A DNA stretch of 64,000 nt from Chloroflexota bacterium. Lineage in GTDB: Bacteria > Chloroflexota > Anaerolineae > Anaerolineales > VGOW01. This document shows positions 61,301 to 64,000 of this stretch, piece by piece. The stretch lies in assembly GCA_016197225.1 (NCBI GenBank), contig JACPWC010000031.1, positions 1 to 64,000 on the forward strand, written 5' to 3'. Under the pieces are notes generated by a model. That model saw nothing but the letters and a program-made list of their open reading frames with translations. It did not search any database and had not been told where the DNA came from. How positions within the stretch are numbered: position 1 is the first letter of the stretch; every line of letters begins with the position of its first letter. A program made the position numbers and the translations under genes.

Positions 61301-62837
61301 TGGCGAAAATCTGCCTGAGGCAGGAGGCGCCGATCTGCAAAAGATCTGGCTGGACCTCACCAAAGCGGCGCAGGCCTTCGCCGAAACCAACCCCGAACTG
61401 GGCCGCTCACACATTGATCAACTGCGCAAAGGCAACTACTCCAACGAACAACTCAATCTGTTCGACGCCAAAGAGCGCGAGCTGGTCGAGGGCCTGCGCG
61501 AGCGATTGGTGAGAGAGGCGCAGGCCGCCGAAAAGAGCGGCCTGGACGACAAGCTATTGGAAGCGGCAGAGAAATATGCCTTGGCCCACAGCCTGGATCC
61601 GGAACATGAGGTGGTCAAGACGGCGCTGGGCCAGTTGGGCCGGCGACTGAAGACCGGCATCGAGAGCCGTTGCCAGGAAGTGAAGGGCCTCAAAATCGGC
61701 AACCGGCCTTTAGCCAAGGCCCTGGAAGACGCCGACAAGCGCCACCAATCGCTTACGGCCTTGACCAGCGTGGCCGGCCTGCTCGGCCTGGATGACGAAT
61801 TGAAAGCGCAAATGGAACTGGCGTTGGACGGCCTGCAAAAAGTGCGCGAGACCTGGCGCAATCTCAAAAGCCACCTCGACGATTTTGACCGGAAACTGGC
61901 TGAAGCGCAACACATACCGCTCCCGCTGGATCGGGACAACAGCGGCGGCTGGGTGCTCGACGAGGCCGAGTCGCCGCTTCGTAGTGTCGAGGCAATTGCC
62001 CGCCTTCAACAGGAAGCGCTTCGCCTGGTTGAACCCCGGCGCAAGAAATACGACGAGGCGGTTTCCACTGCCCGCGCGCTCACCGAGCGAATCGAGCCGC
62101 TGATGCTGGCCGTTCAACGTGAGGAATTCGAGCAGGTCATCGAGCAGGCCGAGGCCCTCGAAAAACTATGGCAAAAGGCGGCGTCGGCCGACTGGGCCGG
62201 CCTCGAAACCCTGATCGGCTACCGCTACGAGTGGGCCACTAAAGAAACCAATCATCCGCGCGAGCATCGCGACATGGCCGACAAGCAAAACAAGAATTTC
62301 ATCCGCTGGAATGAGTGGGCGGCCAAAACAAACAAACACTTTAATGAGTTGCGCCGCGCCGAGAAAGCCCTGCTAAAGAAAGAACTGGCCGAATTGGTTC
62401 AAGACAGCGAGTTGAAAGACCTGCTCAAACAGTGTGACGACGCCCTGAGCGCCCACCGCGTGCTGGAGAGCGTTCTAAGCGAGACGCCGCAGGCCGAACC
62501 GTTGAGCCGGCGCGCTGAAGAGGCCCGCGAGAGTGTGTCGAAGGAGGCCTACATTGAGCAAGCCGATGACATCAATAGACGCATCCTGGAATTGAAGAAG
62601 GCGGCGGGCGACCGGCAGAAAAAATTTAACGACGAGTTCAAAAAGTTGAATCAGGCATTGGCCGGCCTCAAAAATCCGCCACGGCCCGGTATTCTCAGCC
62701 CCAATCGCTCGTCAACGCCGCCTTTGGGCAATATCCAGGTGGCGCGCACGCTCTATCAAATTTGCGCTGACCTGGACCCGCTCAACGATCAACTGCCCAG
62801 AGTGAAGGATTATCTCGATACACTGCCGGGGAGTTAA
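58335..62837 (+). CDS. 1500-residue helical/coiled-coil scaffold protein
   Basis: 1500 residues from the ATG at 58335 with AAGGTGG upstream (a GTG at 58326 is possible). No signal peptide or transmembrane segment. After a Pro-rich linker at about 145-175, the protein is almost entirely helical, with heptad-like Leu and many Glu/Arg/Gln, and TPR-like stretches (for example REWGKALSHYQTAARGF near 715). Parts resemble the C-terminal half of the kinase (EEGNRHYRLQQWQSAE against VGRRHYNVQQYAEAANSW). It is probably a long cytoplasmic scaffold of the tubulin-like system. Confidence 0.65.
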   Translation: MATNKREVLLRAIQTRIKVVPADDDRTFDELDSIRSEVKRWDGDGEPPQAARLRELGVEVDGTSDVPPPNQLLLSKSDLDLIENGFRNQLDNASSEEHRGELRRVRQAVKGWAASEQNGPLPFADQLAAWGIWPPAGPELGLPTPDALPEADQPTKPETPPGPDPDDALRPEYDQALALLGNEQYYEAAKRLKSLSLRARAGLLTELERKLTQAETELKNLENRLIAEAEQVSKRYHENFDRQQAAWEKVSDVNPGSARAETELYALSQRRAQREVGRALRDWEKELDRAVKSEDLSAINTMLGEVSGQQIDDSLLTDELQQQRSQFKRTLLEQQRQVRKLLGVASTRVVQEDYLGAYLNARQYVERGTKQIYDESGAFGGGLIETLFFFEKVSELLLDSLRTKADERTRQARSERENNPTLARRTLENALELLNAKGALTQDHANALQPSRETIEHELGLVETAQNRYDQAGQKLVSAQQSDDMTERLNLLAAAAELFPNYPGLREAEDTARSVLASRVSSEVASAILEARLKAEAESFEEALNLISAKREMALRKPVASKAFIESPWPPPGSQLEQTLGALEQAARDITNNQRAYNTMQETLAEADRRIAQGTPEDLEYTANLLAILPKTALEHKRALETQARLATKRGDQANWEEGNRHYRLQQWQSAETALQRVAQGASSQKDEATRLVGRIQAVLQMEAGRAAEDQREWGKALSHYQTAARGFVEHGADEIVQATRDQAEQALKRLEPLEANDRQARKILKQASADYEKLLALSQAREAMRLPDKVRPLSDFANMVAGLEQVAKGMSTLNKEADQLLSDTLELWRKTYVAGMQAALGCENDEILTRALKLAGELHPHGLLYRTEDMRLARDLHLELLDLRYQTLMSAAERDWLAVEDNRKQKLDTLHARPKEVVAELQTAQRGRIRAETNRRERTDAKDAQRYLEGAAEDSLSIRSDPQLIQLLVELCWRNQDWLAAERATRYFGENLPEAGGADLQKIWLDLTKAAQAFAETNPELGRSHIDQLRKGNYSNEQLNLFDAKERELVEGLRERLVREAQAAEKSGLDDKLLEAAEKYALAHSLDPEHEVVKTALGQLGRRLKTGIESRCQEVKGLKIGNRPLAKALEDADKRHQSLTALTSVAGLLGLDDELKAQMELALDGLQKVRETWRNLKSHLDDFDRKLAEAQHIPLPLDRDNSGGWVLDEAESPLRSVEAIARLQQEALRLVEPRRKKYDEAVSTARALTERIEPLMLAVQREEFEQVIEQAEALEKLWQKAASADWAGLETLIGYRYEWATKETNHPREHRDMADKQNKNFIRWNEWAAKTNKHFNELRRAEKALLKKELAELVQDSELKDLLKQCDDALSAHRVLESVLSETPQAEPLSRRAEEARESVSKEAYIEQADDINRRILELKKAAGDRQKKFNDEFKKLNQALAGLKNPPRPGILSPNRSSTPPLGNIQVARTLYQICADLDPLNDQLPRVKDYLDTLPGS

Positions 62838-62846
62838 GGGGGGGAA

Positions 62847-63851
62847 ATGCGATACGCCATCATCAGCGATGTTCACGCCAACCGTACTGCCTTGCGGGCG
62901 GTGGAAGAAGCGGTACGCCAATTGCGGCGCGAGCTTATGAATGAAGAAATAACTTACTGGTTCCTGGGCGATCTGGTCGGCTATGGCCCGGCGGAAGAAG
63001 CCCTGGAGTGTATCCGCTGGCTGAGACGGGAAAGCGGCATCCCGTTTGATCCCGACACTAATCTGGGCGAGCGCTGGGTGCCGGGCAACCATGATGGATG
63101 GCTGGTTTCGCCCGGCGAACAGTTGCGCCCTGATGCCGTAGCCACCTTGCGCCGCCAGATTGATCTATTGCAACAGCCCGGTCACGAGGAGGACAGAGAG
63201 TGGTTTTTTCGGATCGTGCGGGCGGCCCTGCATCGCCAGCCGGCAGTAGATCAGCCAGATGTCTTGGGCGAGGAAACGCGTTCGCTGGTGATAGAGCCGC
63301 ACGCCGTACTCACGATGGCGTTTGTGCATGCCTCGGTGTTTCCGGCAACGCGGCGGATCACTTATTTATATCCATGGCGTCAGACGTTATTGGCCGAAGA
63401 TTTGCGCCAGTTGCGGATGCAATCGCCGGCGCCTATCTTGTGCTTGTTTCATGGGCACACCCACTTCCCGGTGTTTGCCCGGCTCGGCGAAGATGGGCAG
63501 ACGGTTGTGTTTCAGCCGATCAAGTACGGCCAACCGATCCGGCTGAACGAAGGATGCTATGCCATCAATCCCGGCAGTGTTGGCCAGCCCCGCGATGGCG
63601 ATACGCGGGCCGCTTTCGTAATTCTGGATACCGAGGCCGGCACGGTGGAGTTTCGCCGCGTTGAATACGATGTCCATGAAGTGGTGCACAAACTGAATCG
63701 CGAAAGCCAGCAAGCGCCCCACGAACACAGACAAGTCTACCAGCCATTGGTCGATCGCTTGCGGACGGCCAATGGCGGCGAGGAACTTCATAGTTATCGG
63801 GGCATTTATCGTTCCCCGGAGTGGGATTTAGAGGTCGTCAAACCGGCCTGA
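62847..63851 (+). CDS. Calcineurin-like metallophosphoesterase
   Basis: 334 residues, ATG with GGGGGGAA upstream, 9 bp after the scaffold gene. Metal-binding motifs in order: ISDVHAN (D8, H10), FLGDLVGYGP, PGNHDG, FVHAS and FHGHTHFP (about 200-206), then INPGSVGQPRDGD. This order matches the YfcE/Metallophos_2-type phosphoesterases, which act on phosphodiesters, nucleotides or phosphoproteins. In this operon it may oppose the kinase at 54864, but that is inference. Confidence 0.8.
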   Translation: MRYAIISDVHANRTALRAVEEAVRQLRRELMNEEITYWFLGDLVGYGPAEEALECIRWLRRESGIPFDPDTNLGERWVPGNHDGWLVSPGEQLRPDAVATLRRQIDLLQQPGHEEDREWFFRIVRAALHRQPAVDQPDVLGEETRSLVIEPHAVLTMAFVHASVFPATRRITYLYPWRQTLLAEDLRQLRMQSPAPILCLFHGHTHFPVFARLGEDGQTVVFQPIKYGQPIRLNEGCYAINPGSVGQPRDGDTRAAFVILDTEAGTVEFRRVEYDVHEVVHKLNRESQQAPHEHRQVYQPLVDRLRTANGGEELHSYRGIYRSPEWDLEVVKPA

Positions 63852-63876
63852 CATTTTGACACTAAAAGGGACATGC

Positions 63877-64000
63877 ATGAAACTCTCGCCGCGCAACCGG
63901 ATGCTCATTAGACTCATCAGCCTGTGGGTCTTGCTGGCCCACGCGCTTGGTCTGTCCGGTTCGTCTCCTGTTGCGCGTGCGCAAACTGAAACTTCAACGT
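63877..64000 (+). CDS. Start of a secreted protein gene (partial)
   Basis: 41 codons inside the window from an ATG with AAAAGGGA upstream. MKLSPRNRMLIRLISLWVL begins a clear signal peptide, with a likely cleavage after VARAQ. It lies 25 bp after the phosphoesterase and continues the operon past the window edge. Family unknown. Confidence 0.7.
   Translation, partial: MKLSPRNRMLIRLISLWVLLAHALGLSGSSPVARAQTETST

Overview
The window reads as a GC-rich bacterial chromosome segment. It is most likely from the Chloroflexota (Anaerolineae-like); this is an inference from style, not a marker gene. The hints are secreted proteins with Pro/Thr-rich linkers, a Tad/Flp secretion locus, archaeal-type AAA ATPases, LysM and SH3-like surface proteins, and a tubulin-like/VWA locus. 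No rRNA, canonical tRNA, CRISPR array or phage structural gene was seen.

Left region (1-10.8 kb). Three AAA ATPases, each with a C-terminal PD-(D/E)XK-like motif, lie at 0.2-1.7, 2.6-4.1 and 9.5-10.8 kb. Each has a candidate promoter whose -10 hexamer sits in the centre of an inverted repeat. Between them, a minus-strand operon starts at a near-consensus promoter (9482-9509). It runs through a small pilin-like protein, two TadE/TadG-like pseudopilins, a membrane protein and a coiled-coil/nuclease-like protein, and ends in a Rad52-like annealing protein and an OB-fold protein. Two related tRNA-like, D-arm-less RNA structures bracket the Rad52-like gene, and the gap downstream of that gene is a dense array of hairpins.

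Rhs region (10.9-21.3 kb). A 3210-residue Rhs/YD-repeat protein carries an N-terminal amidase-like domain that appears to lack one zinc-binding His. Its YD shell contains a 912-bp super-repeat, and its C-terminal tip is AT-richer. A truncated Rhs N-terminus lies directly upstream.

Tad/secretion region (21.6-38.5 kb). About 17 tightly packed minus-strand genes run from a promoter at 38439-38466. They encode a membrane protein, a HerA/VirB4-like ATPase with a huge Ser/Gly/His/Trp-rich insertion, CpaB, CpaE/TadZ, CpaF/TadA, TadB, TadC, an HD-GYP protein, a LysM protein, a large Ig-like repeat surface protein and a TadV/CpaA prepilin peptidase. The 5' leader contains a three-segment attenuator-like structure. 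An intact IS3-family element (38505-39759) lies just upstream of the promoter.

Right region (39.8-64 kb). After a lipoprotein phosphodiester glycosidase and a membrane protein (minus strand), a long plus-strand operon begins. It encodes an HTH regulator, a VWA membrane protein, a tubulin/FtsZ-like GTPase with an intact G-box, a membrane protein, a VWA-TM-tubulin-like fusion with a degenerate G-box, an atypical protein kinase, a coiled-coil TM protein with an SH3-like end, a 1500-residue helical protein, a calcineurin-like phosphoesterase and the start of another secreted protein. This looks like an elaborated form of the published FtsZ-like/VWA membrane-remodelling systems. It is the best candidate here for a poorly described system: a paired active/inactive tubulin machine with its own kinase, phosphatase and scaffolds.
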